Part shown: positions 1-12,708 of the stretch, piece after piece
Numbering within the stretch: the first letter of the stretch is position 1
Layout of the letters: each line of letters starts with the position of its first letter
NCBI GenBank assembly: GCA_008694505.1
Contig: VZDJ01000623.1
Coordinates: 1,608,442-1,672,441 of the forward strand
DNA from: Cyanoderma ruficeps
Lineage: Eukaryota > Chordata > Aves > Passeriformes > Timaliidae
Direction: 5' to 3'
DNA: 64,000 nt
Position numbers and translations under genes: made by a program
Notes under the pieces: generated by a model
Seen by the model: only the letters and a program-made list of their open reading frames with translations
Told to the model about the DNA's origin: nothing
The model's database searches: none

Positions 1-675
1 CTTAAAAAAAAAAAAAAAAAAAAAAAAAGAAAGATAGCTGAACGGGAAAACACTTCTTCAGTCATAAATAAATAGCTCATTTGTACCTGGGGAGGAGAAG
101 AATAGCTTTCAAAGAGCTTTCATTTCAATTGCAGAATCATGACTTCCAGGTAGAAGCAATTGGAAGAAGGCTCTCTAAAACAAGATTCATGCCATTTGTT
201 GTTGAAAGCACATTGCTGAGATTTCCAAAATTGCTCTGAGATTTGAATACCTTTGTGGGTTTTTAGGTTTCCCACTTGGAATTAATCTGAAAGGAGCCCT
301 TATAATACTAAGCATTTCCAGCTCCCTGAAAACCAGACATCCCTGTCAACCATTTAGAAATGGAAGAACACAGAATTCTTGCCTAGGAGAAAATGAGTGG
401 CAGCTGCAGATGGAGAAGCATATTCATGTGGGATAATTTAAGCCTTTGAAATACAATGGAGGTAAAGAAGAGAAATCTTGATAAGTATCATTTGAATTAT
501 CCAAGTAACAATTTTTGACCTATTATCACTATTGATTTTGTGCTCGGAAGCTCATTTCAGATAAGGGCCTAACTATGTTTATATTTATGATGACACTGCT
601 ATGACTGTGTTTGATATCAGATATATTGGTATGAAATTAAACACTGATACTGTTTTTTCCTGATATAAGATATAA
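1..675. other. AT-rich noncoding DNA, opening with an A-run
   Basis: The window opens in an A-run of about 25 bases (positions 4-28). The rest is AT-rich, single-copy-looking sequence. I see no exon, known repeat or RNA gene in it. The A-run could be the tail of a retroposed sequence lying outside the window, but nothing upstream is visible to test that. Confidence 0.6.
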
Positions 676-684
676 CCACCCAAC

Positions 685-850
685 TACATAGCATGGTAGG
701 GCTTGGATTGGAAAGGACCTTAAAGATCCTCTAGTTCCAAATCCCTGCAATGGGCAGGGATGCCAAGACTTATCCAACCTGGTCTTGAACATTTCCAAGG
801 ATGGGGCAAGGAGACATCCCATGAGTGTAACCATTCCAAATATGATGTGC
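685..850 (-). mobile_element. CR1 LINE fragment (3' end region)
   Basis: This reads as the 3' untranslated end of a CR1 non-LTR retroposon with its sense on the minus strand. The visible anchors are 'ttggaaaggaccttaaagat', then 'ctgcaatgggcaggga', then 'tccaacctggtcttgaaca' and 'ttccaaggatggggca', in the order expected for an inverted CR1 tail. Compared with the usual spacing, about 30 bases are missing between the second and third anchors, so the copy carries an internal deletion. The terminal octamer repeats are no longer recognisable. There is no coding capacity. A small minus-strand reading frame across it (637-852) is a by-product of the repeat. CR1 copies are usually 5'-truncated at insertion, which fits the short length. 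I am sure of the family and not of the subfamily. Confidence 0.88.
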
Positions 851-2075
851 AATAATACAGCATCTATTGAAATGGAGTTTTTTTGTGTTTACAAGATCTC
901 ACGTATTAGCTCCAGACAGAGAGGAAAACGATTCAAAAGGATTTAATATTCAAGAACCGTGAGAAAACCCTCAATTCTGTTCTCCCCAAGATGTGCAGGT
1001 TTTGCAGACATATCTCCATTTCATTTCAGCAGAAGATTTTTGGTGTTTGGGGGGAGAAAAAGGAAGAGAAGGATTATCATTCATACAGTGGAATTGAATT
1101 AGAACCATGCATAAACAAGGGTTTTTTACTAAATTTTAGTTGAGGCTGGTTTTGTGGTAAATGACCTGCTTTGCTGATCTTTCAGATCATCACCCACGTT
1201 ACATTTGAACATTTCCAAACCTCTTGAATAAACAGAGATATTTTCCCTCACTTTTCTGTTATTAATCTTGAAGAATATTTCCAATTTCCCCAGCATACAA
1301 GTTTTCTAAGCAGGAGCAGAGAAACTGCCTGAATTCTCTGAAGCTCATGCTGAAATGCAGCATTTCTCTGCTTTTGAATTCTTTTCAGTAGGTGTTGAGA
1401 TCTTTTATAGTAAATTGCATTTTACATGTTCAAAACTTCAAAAGAAGGTGTTAATATAATTGATACATGATAAGTTTGACAGTTTGTGTCATTATGTGAG
1501 TTTCACTCAGCAGCCTTCTGAAGCAAAAAATAATTTAAAAAATCTGTTTTCCTAAGGAAAGGAAGCTTATGGCTTTAATGATCAAATAACTTCTTAATGA
1601 CATGCTCTAATCCATAAAGTCATAGTTCACGTCCCAATATTCAGCATTTTAAAGTGGATTACAGATAACTATTCTGACTCTCATATTTCAGATATTGTTT
1701 TTAAAATGTATCTTTTGTAGCAGTAGAATTGTATTTTGTGGTGATATACTCTCCCTTATGTTTGTACTAAATTACAAATAGGGAAATACCTTACAATTAC
1801 TTACTTGGCACTTTAAGTCTCATTGCTTCTCAGTGAGTAAAGACAGGATGGGGACCTGTCCCAAATTACCACTGTTACCAAGTTTTTTTATCAAGCCAAA
1901 TAATAGAGAAAAACCTGGGGATAGCTAAGAACAGACTTGGGAGAAAATTTTGGAGAGTTTGGGAAAAGGAGATACTCTGAGTATCAATTAGATGATTCAT
2001 TTCCTGCTGAAATTTTGGTCACCAACATGTGATTTAGTTGATCTGGGATTCAAACTGCTAAAAGATGTAGGCTGA
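851..2075. other. Unannotated AT-rich stretch
   Basis: Unique-looking AT-rich DNA with scattered A and T runs. No coding region, recognisable transposon or RNA gene was seen on either strand. Confidence 0.55.
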
Positions 2076-2096
2076 TTTGTTTGTTTGTTTGTTTTT
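2076..2096. repeat. (GTTT)n short microsatellite
   Basis: About five tandem GTTT units (TTTG phase), the last with an extra T. It is short and pure. A minus-strand frame of 61 codons (1997-2182) runs through it and is not considered a gene. Confidence 0.9.
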
Positions 2097-3947
2097 GGTG
2101 GGGTCTGTGTGAGACCTATGAGGAGAAGCAAAGAAAAGAATAATGGATAAACAAACCCAAATGATGTTAGATATGTAAACACAAAAAGAACTATACTTGA
2201 TATTGAATCAAATTGAGGACAAATATGACCACTAAATCATTGGGAATATTTTTGGAATATGTCATGGAAAACCAACTCAGAGAGTTCCTTTTACCGTCTC
2301 TCTATACTCTTTGCTGAAACACGAACAGTGCTCCCTAATTTGCCTCCCTCTTACATCCAGCCTTCATTTTGATAAACCATCCTTCTGAAAACAGCAGGAA
2401 GTTTTGTAAATTCTAAATGCAGAGGAAGTCTTCTATGCAGTCACCCTGTTGGACAGGTAACATCAACTTTGCACCAAGATCCATCCAAAGATCAAACACC
2501 TCAGAGTTATGGAGAAGTCAGGAATGGACACAGCACCAGGCCTTCTCCATAAACATTGCATTGTATAAACATTCTACAGCTGGAAAAAAAAAAATCAGAT
2601 CTTTTTCAGACATAACCCCAGTCTTCACACAAACCTGCTCTTCACCTGAACTCATCTCAGTGTCACTTGGCTGTTACTCTCACCTTGGGGGTCTTATTTC
2701 TTCTTGGTATGAATGAATCAGAATTTAAAACCAAACACTTGTATAAACAGACCTCCAGTTAAATACTGCACATACATTTTAATCTTACAATCAATGATTT
2801 TTGTCCCATAGCCATCCCTGGCACTAACGAGTGTGGGATCTGTATTACAGAGTTCTTCCTTCAACAGTTCTGAGTCATGAAGAGAGGAGGATGTTCTCCT
2901 TGTGCACACATGAAACTCAGGAGGGATGGAGACTGCCAGGCCCAGTACATCCCATGGGATTAGGCAGCATTTCTGCACTATTTACCACTTCATCCATTTT
3001 ACAGCTCTACATACCTTTCCATGTGCTTGAAGACAAATGATCCAAGAAGAATAAAACCTACATTCTGAGAAGAGCAGTTCTCCATCCAGTCTGCTCTGCA
3101 GCCCATGAGCCTTAGGTTAGGTACTTCCACCTCACTTAGCCAGACAATTCTGCTCCTGTAGGAGTACTCAGACCATGTCAGACCTCCCTGAGTAATTCAA
3201 AATAGAGATTTGTGAACTTATAGTTCAAGAGAAATAAAAGTACCAGCTTTACACATTCTCAGTGCTGCAGTAGGCAGCAAGATGAGAGAGAAGAAAGACA
3301 GATTTGGATGCCAGTGTCTTAATTTAGGTCAGGCACCAGGTTGAAGGCAAGCTTGGGACAAGCGAGAAGGCCTAGGTGCAAGAAGAGATAGGTGAAAGAA
3401 AGCAGGAACAGGATTCTAGGCAGGCAGGGAGAGCTGTGTGATCAGAGCTAGGAATGAATGGTTTATAGAGGAATATTGCTGAGGTGTGCAGCATGCTGGA
3501 AGAATGGATTTGTTGAGCTGCAACAGCATTTGATGGCTTAATAACATTAGTTCATTATCTTTTTTATGGCTTCAATAGTGGGTTCTTTGAGCCTTACAGC
3601 TTTGATGCCAACATTAGCAGTCATTTACTAAGTTTTCTCTGAAAACGTTCATCTTGTATTTCATATCCATGAAAACATTGCTGCCTCCTCTCATTTATAG
3701 TGGTGCTTGCATTCACATGGCAGATCTTCCCAAATTCCGTGAGGAAGACTGTATCCATGAGAGTGTTTGTGGGCTTGTGGATTTGAGGGAAGTCGAGGGT
3801 TTGTGGGTTTGAGGAGGTCAATAAGGGGTTTACCATAGCCAGCATGTCAGTGCTGGACTCCCCTCACAGGACGTCTTTCGTAGTTCACAGACACCATCCC
3901 TGGGCTCTATGCCTGATCCCCAAGATCCATGACACTGAATTTGTTGC
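2097..3947. other. Unannotated stretch with a G/T-rich imperfect direct repeat
   Basis: Mostly unique-looking DNA. Around 3766-3820 there are two imperfect copies of a G/T-rich unit ('tttgtgggcttgtggatttg' and 'gtttgtgggtttgaggaggt'), which look like a small local duplication. Overlapping short frames on both strands near 2718-3040 have no recognisable domain and no splice-site support, so I do not call an exon. Confidence 0.5.
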
Positions 3948-4111
3948 CCTGAGATGTTGTGGATGCCCCATTCCTGGAAAGGTTCAAGTCCAGCTTGGAG
4001 AGAGCTCTGAGCAACCTGGTCTAGTGGAAGCTTTCCCTGCCAATGAGAGGGGGGTGGAACAAGATGATCTTTAAGGTTCCTTCCCACCCAAATCATCCTG
4101 TGATTCTATGA
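3948..4111 (+). mobile_element. CR1 LINE 3' end, with terminal octamer repeat
   Basis: This is a plus-strand CR1 3' tail. In order it shows 'gttgtggatgccccattcct', 'ggaaaggttcaagtccagct', 'gagcaacctggtctagtgga', 'gatgatctttaaggttcctt' and the terminal 'tgtgattctatga'. The last element is the diagnostic CR1 3' terminus, so the 3' boundary near 4111 is reliable. The 5' end is a truncation point and may lie slightly upstream of the start given. The copy holds only 3' UTR and no reverse transcriptase. Frames on both strands through it (3830-4096) are shadows of the repeat. It faces away from the CR1 at 685-850, so the two are separate insertions. Confidence 0.95.
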
Positions 4112-5340
4112 CTTGCTCATGCTTGTCATGTCAACTTTTCAGTAACCATTCTCATGGCACTTTCAGCAGCAGCTTTCCTGAGAGAACATTTCATGTCGAT
4201 CCCCATGAAGCAGTTTCACATATGGCACCATCAGTGGCTCAGTCCTCTTGAAGGAAGGTAGATCACACTCTAAGCTGTGTGATCTACCCAGATTGCACAG
4301 CCTCAAAACCCTGCCTTGTTTATTGGGGTTTGAAGCTACCTTTTCCAGACTTCCTATTTTTCTGCCAGACCTGAAGAGAAAGGAGAACCAGAGCACCTCT
4401 GGGGGAGCTTGCTCTGTCATTGTGAAATTATGACAGATCCTCAAATTACAGTGGGGATAGTTGGAGCGCTGTGGAGGAAGGCCCATGTTACAACACTAGT
4501 AAATTAAATGTACTTTTGTAGCTTTTGTATCTTACACAACCCAGCAGGAATGACATGAGGAGAGATGACAGGCAAGCACATGCCTCAGCTAAGGAGAGGG
4601 GAAAGAAGGTGAGGAAGCAGGAGGTGGTGATAGAACTTGAATAGCTTCACAAGGCATCCCCAGACAATCAAGTTGACAGAAGGAGTGGGAGTTTGCAGGC
4701 AAAATTTCTGCAGTCTCATTAGATTGGGAGCAGGCTGATGAGAGCTGTAAATAACAGGTGCTTTATTTAACAAGGGAGAGAGAACATGAAAATTAAATGA
4801 AAAAAAAAAATATTAGGGCTGAAGTTTCACCAGGAGTGTCAGAGGCTGAGGATATGACAGGGAGGAATGGTGTTCTGCCTCTTTCTGCCTTTGGATGTCT
4901 GTAGACTCATGGGCAGGAGATCAAAAGGTCTCCTGTGAATACCAGCCACCCTGCAGAGTTCTGCCCATCCTTGCAAGGAACTAAGTTTTCCACAGCTGTA
5001 GAGTTTTTGTGACTCTTCTGAGGAAATCCTGATATTTTATTTCTTTTTCACCTTCCAAAAATATCCACAAAACTCATTCATCAAAATAACTAGTTATACC
5101 ACTCCCAGGAACAGAACACAATCTACCATCAAATTCAATTTAAAAACTTGTTCTTTGAAAAGTAGGATCTGCCTATGAGGATTTTAGTTCTATGTAATAC
5201 ACCAATAAAATCCTTTCTCAGTTTACAAAGGGATTGTTTACAGACACAGCATGGCAAAGTTGTCAAGCAATTACACAAGTTGCCTATCCATCACTAGCTT
5301 CTTTACTTTTCTCATGGCATCTTAATAAATGAGTAGCGCC
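4112..5340. other. Unannotated stretch containing a perfect hairpin
   Basis: Noncoding-looking DNA. Its only clear structure is the inverted repeat at 4257-4288, listed separately. An A-run lies near 4800. Short frames near 4163-4486 overlap the hairpin and have no recognisable product. Confidence 0.5.
4257..4288. repeat. Perfect 12-bp inverted repeat, 8-nt loop
   Basis: The arm 'ggtagatcacac' at 4257-4268 is followed by the loop 'tctaagct' and the exact reverse complement 'gtgtgatctacc' at 4277-4288. Pairing stops at the next base on each side. The stem lacks a downstream T-run, so it is not terminator-like, and its total length of 32 bases is too short for a typical microRNA precursor. It may be a chance palindrome, a cruciform-prone site or the centre of a decayed foldback element. 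Function is unknown. Confidence 0.9.
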
Positions 5341-5357
5341 TTTTTTTTTTTTTTTTT
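5341..5357. repeat. T17 homopolymer
   Basis: An uninterrupted run of 17 T residues. It could be the complement of an old retroposon A-tail, but no recognisable element or target-site duplication adjoins it. Confidence 0.85.
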
Positions 5358-8300
5358 CTTCATATTTCCTTTTAATACAACAGTAGTAAAGGAATGTTAA
5401 TTTTCTCTTGTCTTCACTGGTCAAAATGAGATGGATACATCACCATTCTAATTTTGCCAGTGGCATTTTTTTAAATTTCAAGCTAAATCTGAAAGAATTT
5501 TAAAGTTTCTCCACTTGTTTTTTTACACTTCATGGTGACTGCCTTGCCAAAAGAGGGAATTCACTTTTGAAGGAGACACTTTATTCAGTAACAACTGGCA
5601 AACTTGCAATTAGTTATATCTGGACTTGCTAATTGGTCACAGTACCTGGTTCTCCTGAAATTCTTGAAGGCAAAGGAAAGAAACTGGAGGCTGCTTCTCA
5701 TCTCCGAGGCAGGAAGTGGTTACAGAGTTGACAAGTATTATTTAGTCTTGTCAGGAGTGTTCAGCTCCCACATCTACCAGGATTTTGAAGAAACTAAAAC
5801 TTGCTACTTCATTCTGCAGCAAGTTACCATTTGTGCCTGAATTTTTGTTTTATTTTGTGGAGGGAAGAAGAACTTAGAGATAATTTTTCACTCAGTGGGT
5901 TTTTCTGATACAAACATATACTCCTATAGATCCATTTCAAAGTTCACCACAGGGAAGTACTTTAAAATCCTGAAATTATTTAACTTTTTTTTTCCTCATT
6001 ACCCTTCTACACCCTTGCCTGAGGGTAGCACAATTTCAGTTGCCTTCTGCAGTCTGGTTTTGTCCAAGGTACGAGATACACAGGAGTGTGGTGATTCATC
6101 TCCTCTGACTTTGGATCCTGCTGCTCAGTTTCTTTGGCTACCTGTGGCTCTCTTCGTAATCACTTCAGAGACCAGAGGGCTTTAAGGTACAATTCATTTG
6201 GCCTATTTTAGACATTGGCTTTAGCATGAAATAAATTGCACTCCAGAAGTTCCCATTTCTCTCTCATGTGAGCCTCAGGTGACCAGCACAACCCCAGCTG
6301 CCTATGGTGTGCCTGTCTGCAGCTGTGTTAAATCTGTCCCACCCATGAATTTCACTCAGGGCTTCCATCCACGGAAACCCATGGTGAAACTCCCTTAGGC
6401 TTTGGGTACAGTTCTGCCCCATTTCATCTTTGAGAAGAAATGGATGTGCTTGCAGATGTTTTAAACACATGGTGGGCTTTTACTTTCCCAAGATTTAGGA
6501 CGGCACCTTAAAGACTCATTAAATATCTGTATTGGGTTGCTCCTGTTCACTGATCTGTTTGAAATGAAAATTAAGTTAGTGCTATAGGGCTGGAGATGTA
6601 ACATTCTTCTGCAGGTTTGAAATTGTAAAGGTAATTGTTTTATTAAAATATTTGCTCTTTTGCTCCCTACAAGATTTTTGATGGCCTGGGAGTCAGTGTA
6701 GAGCATCATGCTAGCCATTAGCACTTTGATTTCCACAATGCCTTGCCTTATTTAATAGCCCTGAAATATTGATTAACATTTACAGATTCAGTTCCAAGCA
6801 CTTGCCAGGGGTTACAGACAGCCAGAGAGAGCTGGTTGTGCCAGTCAAATTCTGAGGTGTAATGAAATCCCCTACTGTGCCTGTCAGCTTATCCAGTGTA
6901 CAGGTCATTTCCCACAAGGTCTGCCGAGTTGAAAGAAGCAGTTTTCACATGAAACATTTCATAGGGAAAGGGAAAATATGTCTCCAGTATTGTATGCCTT
7001 ATCCCTTTGTCTAATATTGAATGGTCTCATTGCTTCACACAATTTTTGCCCCCAAAGCTTTCTAAGTCAATAGAAGAAGAATGTTTCAGGTGAGCAGAAG
7101 TCAAGACTTGCAGTGTAAATGCTTTATTACTGTTGTCAAGGAATTTCACAGTAACTAAGGCTAGAGATAGACAAGCTCCAAAAGGACTGGAATCTCAATC
7201 CATTTTAGTTAAGTATTGAATGATTCTTTTATTCTTCCAAATATTACAAAGCTCCCTTTGAAAGATACTTACATCTTTCTTCCAATAATGTCCTCTTTCT
7301 TAATTTGTTCCAAGACCACATCTTTCCTTCATATTCAAACTCTCTTACCTATTTCAATCCAAGTCCAAATAGAATAAATTCTATTCCATCCAAGTCTACA
7401 TCTGATTTTCTCATTTTTAGGATCAGGGTTCTTTTGTCTTCTTATCTCCTATAGAGAAAAGAAAGAATATGCAGAGAAAGGTTTCATGTTTCCAGTTTTG
7501 CTCCTACTAAATGTTAAATATCTGATTTAAAAAGGTTCTTTAAAGAAAGATGTTCGGTTCTTTGAGTGACTAGGATCTAATTTTAGATTGGCTATAGCAA
7601 TAGTCTTTAGGCCAAAAAAAATCAATGGTCCTGATCTTCCCTGTGATATTGTCTCAAGTTTAAAATTTCTGAATGAGTAGTACCGTTGTTTGTCCTTAGT
7701 TCTCTAACAAGGAGGGGGACACAGGTACCTGATCGGGTCAATGCTTCCAGTGCCATGACCTGACCTCAAGATTATGGCTTTGATTTACAATTTTAGAGTG
7801 GACTTTGGCTGGTTTCTCCATCAGCTTGAATTGTATTGGGACATTTGACACTGATGAATGACTGGATAGAACCACGAACGGATTCAGAAATATTTCCTTC
7901 GGTTTTTGTTGAGTATATTGAAAGGAGAGGAAAACATCCACCTGAGAATGATGCATTGGATATTTTAGATGTTGCTGGTACTGGCTCAAAAGGGATCAAG
8001 CCCACTGCTTTAATTGAACATTTCTAACTACCTAAATGTAATTTAGAAAATTGAAAAAGGCAAAGGAGTTTCCCATTGAAAATGGGTAATGAACAAAATC
8101 CCACTACTTCACATTCCACAGAAAGTGCACATTTTCTCCTTCAAGTATGTTATAATTTATTTATATGTCATTTACAAGAAGCTTTGCACTAAGATAAGTG
8201 GCAAATGTGCTGTCTTGATAAACAATTTGCTGCTAAAGATTGGTTTCCCATCTCCAGGAATGAGCTTCAGTGAAACTTCATCTACAGGTTACTCTTGGTC

Positions 8301-9090
8301 TGCAATATACACCCGTTTCTGTTGCTAAAAATTAACTATGGTCTGTACAAACCTGTTTTAGTCATTATACTTCAATTTTTACATTCTCTGCTGAGAACAA
8401 GATGTCTTTAAAAAGAGCTTTGCTGGAAATGGGAATGAAAGTGACTTTCTTATGGTAGCCAGCATTCTCAAGGTTAACATGTAGAATTCTAATGATCCAT
8501 GAGTGACTCCTAGAGTGGGATCCCATTTAAGATTAAATAACATATATTTAAGTATCCATATGTGAGCTGAGTATTTAATCTCCTGATAGATACATTTGAC
8601 AATCGTTGTATCCAGAAAACTATTCATGAAGAGTAGAGTTCAACTGTTTAAGCTTTCTGAAACATAAATATCTGGGGCAATACGCCTAAGGCATTCCTAC
8701 TGGACTGGAAAATATGAAATAGGATTTGTGGGAGTTGACATCATTGTGAAGCAGAAGCTAAAGGCCAAGCAACATACTTCTCGGAATCTGAAATTATGCA
8801 AGACTGTATTTAGGCAACTGGATGCTGTCCTAGATAACTCCTTCAGGGTGAGCTGATAATCTGAGCACCACAAATATCACAGTTTCCAGTCATGGAGACA
8901 TCCTAGAGGATTTGTACCCTGTACATAGCTTGGGCAAACATGACACGGTCCTTGTAGAAGACATAAGGCCCGTGCCAAGTGGGGTCCATAAAGGAACCTC
9001 AAATGGCAGTTGACATATTCACTTAGGCAAATTAACTAAGTTTTAGAATCCATTGAATTTTCAATAAATGTTCTTTGACTATACCAGGAG
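5358..9090. other. Long unannotated AT-rich stretch
   Basis: No recognisable gene or transposon was seen. Several frames of 60-96 codons occur, for example 5895-6185 plus and 6461-6736 minus, but none shows a known domain, repeat structure or convincing splice signals. The only segment that stands out is 7738-8027, where frames on both strands are open together. It is described separately. Confidence 0.5.
7738..8027. other. Segment open in several frames on both strands; identity unknown
   Basis: Two minus-strand frames (7738-7989 and 7793-8005) and one plus-strand frame (7836-8027) stay open over the same roughly 150-base core. The plus frame reads as a plausibly globular peptide rich in D, E, G and P, including 'LDILDVAGTGSKGIKP'. 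It opens with TTG rather than ATG, directly follows an in-frame stop, and has no recognised homologue. This may be a chance absence of stops, a conserved noncoding element or a decayed exon. I do not call a gene. Confidence 0.25.
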
Positions 9091-9099
9091 CTTAGACAT

Positions 9100-9200
9100 C
9101 TAGACACCTGCAGGAAAAAACATTCCAATGCTTAATCGTCCTCTCTGTGAAGAAATTTTTCCTGATGTGCAGTTTAAACCTTTCCTGGCACAGTTTATGT
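9100..9200 (-). mobile_element. CR1 LINE fragment (internal part of 3' region)
   Basis: The signature is 'attccaatgcttaatcgtcc' followed by 'gtgaagaaatttttcctgat' and 'cagtttaaacctttcctggc', the order seen in an inverted CR1 3' region. The terminal block and octamers that should lie at its left edge are missing or too diverged to see. The right edge fades out near 9200, and the following 200 bases may be a more decayed continuation. Noncoding. Confidence 0.85.
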
Positions 9201-11935
9201 TCCACAAGTTATGGATCTACAGGCCTATGCTGGCCAGATATCAACTGGCCACAACTCAGATGATCTCCTATTTCTTCTGAGGTGCCTGAGACTCTCCTTT
9301 TCACGTCGACTTCCTAATTCTCTGCTCTTTGTAAATCCCAAAATTAGTTACCTTAGAAAACTGCACAGTCGAAGGTGCAGTCTCACCTCATCTTGATGGA
9401 AGACACTGACCCAGAGAATCAGGGACTCTGAAATCCTCTTCAGATTAATAACATTTCTCAGAATGACCACTTACTTTGACCAGGGGGGCTGATATTTTAG
9501 TACTGATATTGATTTTCTTTGTACAAAGCAATTAAACACGAATTAGTATGAGATGTGTGACATAGATTTTACTTCCTCTTGGACAGTCCAATCAGTAGCA
9601 TGATCGAAGCCTTGGGTATTCTTCTGTAGCCCATTAAAAATGTCATTCTTGTAAGTGGAGGAAAGCAACAAGCACTTGAGAAGAGAGGATTTCGGCACGC
9701 TGAGCTGCCTGGATGACCTGCCCCTAACTGGATGGACAGGATGACTCAGATTAAGGAAGAAGAAAAGTGAATTTTAGCATCTAATACCCTGTGTTTGCAA
9801 GTGAAAGACAAGACTCAAATACTCTCACATTTCTGACTTAGGAGTTTATTTTAAAAGGAAAACACTGTGTTTCTAGATGAGGCAAATCTTTGTTTGACTT
9901 TTAACAAGGGCAAAAAAGTATCTCAGTTCAGATCAACTCAAACATTGTGGGTTTTTCTGAAAAGAGGTAAACAGAAGAAGTAATAACTAGCCGACCCCTA
10001 ATGAAAAGAAGGTAAACTCAGATGAAATTGAATTTCAGCAGAAGATCTGTGCCTAATTCCCTTCTCATTTTAACAGTCTGGGTCACAGCTATAGTCTCCT
10101 GGGATTACCATGCCTTGGTTTCTAGTGGTGTCTTTCCAGTGTGTCTTTGACACCATTTCATACCCAACTCCATTCCTCAGAGCAGCTTTTCAGCTACTTT
10201 TCAGCTTTTCTAGCTCCAGCTAAAAAACCTTTATTTTTAAAACTATTGTCACAATTTCTGCTTTCTTACGTTTCCTTTTGTTAGGAAAGAAAGGTCTGTT
10301 GACTGTAATTCAGCTTGACTAGGCTCCAGAGCTTGAAACTTTTTTTTATTCTTGTTTTCTTTAAGAAAATGCAATGTTTGCTCTTTACATTGCATTTCTT
10401 GTTTCTTAACCATTTTGTCACTGTAATGCCCACATGGATGTATCTCCTTCAGTTAAATCATTGTTATTTTAGACCTACGTTGTAGTATTAAAGACAAATC
10501 TGCAACACTTTCATCATGTTGACATAATAGCAACCCAAGATATCCCTGACTGCAGAATGCTGGGGGCATGAATTGTAACATTTTGCTGTAGGCTAGATTG
10601 TAAAAAAAAAAAGGTTTTAGCAGCTGTGATTGACCCTATCTGGTATAAATCAACTATGATGTATTTAAATTGGTGTCTTTTAATTAGACACACACAGGAC
10701 TGGGGACAGCACTAAACATGATCAGGTGAGATATCTGCTGCAAACTAGAAATAAAGTTTTCATTTACATTTGCTGATCTCCCATGTGACACTTTTTATGA
10801 AGGTCTCTAGTTTCTCTTTCCCTCATGATGGTCAGACTTTCAGCTCGCTTTAGCAAAATTTTCACTCTGCCCCATTAGCAAAATGGTGCCCTGATTCTTC
10901 CTGAAGACATTTGCTACCAAGACACGAAATCTTCTAATTTTCTGTGGTTTTGCCATAATCTTTTTAGCAGCCCCCTCATTCTCTGCATTTTCTGCATCTA
11001 ATCACCACCTTTCTTTGATTAACTGCAAGTAAAACTTACAGGTGTTTTGGGGGATTGGTTTTGATGAAGTTTTTTTTAAGTTTTAATGTAATCTAGCCAA
11101 AGATTTAGAAACACAGATCACACCAGCTTCTGTGATGGTGTTCTGTTCCTACATTTAGTAAAGGTGCATTTAAAAGTCTCCTTCTTGGTGCCTCAAATAG
11201 CTCTTACACCATCGAAACTTAAATGGAGGTGAAGTTTTAAAGCAAATGCTGAACACCCACAGGTTCCTTTGGTTTTAGTGGTTATTGCAGGTGCTTTATC
11301 ACTTCTAAAATTTGCACACTTTTACTCAATTTGGAAAGGCCAGCACATTTGCAAAAGTGCACTCTCCTCCCTGCAGAGTTTCTGTTTCAGTAAATGTGTT
11401 ACCAAGGGAAAAAAACAAGATGCAGACCTTGAGATTGGTGCTTAATTTCTGCCTTTTATTACAGGAACCCTTCCTCTAATGCTTCATGATAAATCCAATC
11501 ATTGCCCAATTCCTAAGGCAGAGGAATCTCTGTCTCCAGGGGCAGGAGGTTGAGATTTCTTTTGAGATGACTAATGGTCACTTTACAGTGTGTGAGTGGG
11601 ACACAAGCAATCAAGGTGCTTGACAAGCCCACCACCCACTGAACAGGGCAAAGGTACCCATGTTCACCTTGAAAAGCCATCTTGTGACTTTTCCATTGGC
11701 TTCCATCAAATTCCATTAAACAGTGAATCCTGGCAGGGATTTTAAAAACCAGAATAAGTTCCCGTGGGTTCAAATTCACAAAAAAACATCAAGGCATTGA
11801 CATCTAATTAAGAGCTGCTTCTTTAGAAACTCAAGAATCATTTAAATGTATTGTCATTTAGTTATCAAGTTTCCCACACAGCCAGGAAGCTAACCTTAAA
11901 TTCGAACATTTCCAAGAGTTATTTTCACAGATCAA
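9201..11935. other. Unannotated AT-rich stretch
   Basis: No supported gene or repeat was found. A-runs occur near 10603, and frames at 9211-9396 and 11513-11779 are short and featureless. The composition matches its neighbours. Confidence 0.5.
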
Positions 11936-11970
11936 CCCTTTTTCTTTCTTTTTNTTTTCTTTTTTTTTTA
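11936..11970. repeat. T-rich simple tract with one unresolved base
   Basis: A pyrimidine tract of TTTC-like and T-run sequence with a single N at 11954. The N sits within low-complexity sequence and probably marks an unresolved tract length rather than a real single-base ambiguity. Confidence 0.8.
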
Positions 11971-12690
11971 ATTATTTCTCTGACAGTTCACATCTTAAAG
12001 CGTATGGATTTTTGGACATACATCTTTTCAAAGGCAAGCAAAAAATATGAAAGTAATTTGCAGGGTAAAAATGAAGCAAAAAAAATCCCCAACGGGTTCT
12101 TTCCTGGTGGTAAATCTGGGCCTATTTTATAGCTGAGGTAAGAAAATCCTTCCTTGAAAAGACATTTTCTAATTGAACATGAGATAAACAGATCTTTGGG
12201 CTAGTTCTTTATTTTTCTCCTCTTATCTTAACAGAAGATTATTCACATTATCAAAATTCTATTAAAAGGTTTTTATTGAAGAAAAATGTCAGACTTATTG
12301 AAATTAATAACATAACCTCTTTGAGTACCTGTTCACAACTAGAGGAAGGTCAGAAGCTCAGGATCACTGAAAGATTGCTTAAAGATTAAAAATAACTCAA
12401 ATATAACTTGTGTGGGGCAATTTATCTTATTTTTAGTATGTTGAGACTCCAATAACTTATATTTTCCAAGAGGAAATTGCATTCCAGAGGACCAAGAAAT
12501 TTAGTTTTCTTGAAATGAAAACTGAGGACCAGAAGCTTATGTAAAAAAGAAACCCAAACAAAACAGAAAAATATTATGGCACTGAGGGTGAAATCTTGAG
12601 ATATGACAATATTGTGATCTGGACCTTTGTGATTACAGCAGCAGAGGAATGTTCTCATCTCCTTTATTTCAGAACAAGGACTGAAGATCT
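11971..12690. other. Unannotated AT-rich stretch
   Basis: Nothing recognisable was seen. Frames on either strand here run into the flanking homopolymer tracts and their N positions. Confidence 0.5.
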
Positions 12691-12708
12691 NCAAAAAAAA
12701 AAAAAAAA
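12691..12708. repeat. A16 homopolymer with adjacent N
   Basis: An N at 12691 and a single C precede an A-run of about 16. This is a probable assembly length ambiguity in a homopolymer. Confidence 0.8.

Noticed and set aside
1..28. Retroposon A-tail at the window edge
   Set aside because: The sequence upstream is outside the window, so nothing supports it.
4257..4288. Rho-independent terminator
   Set aside because: This is vertebrate nuclear DNA and no T-run follows the stem.
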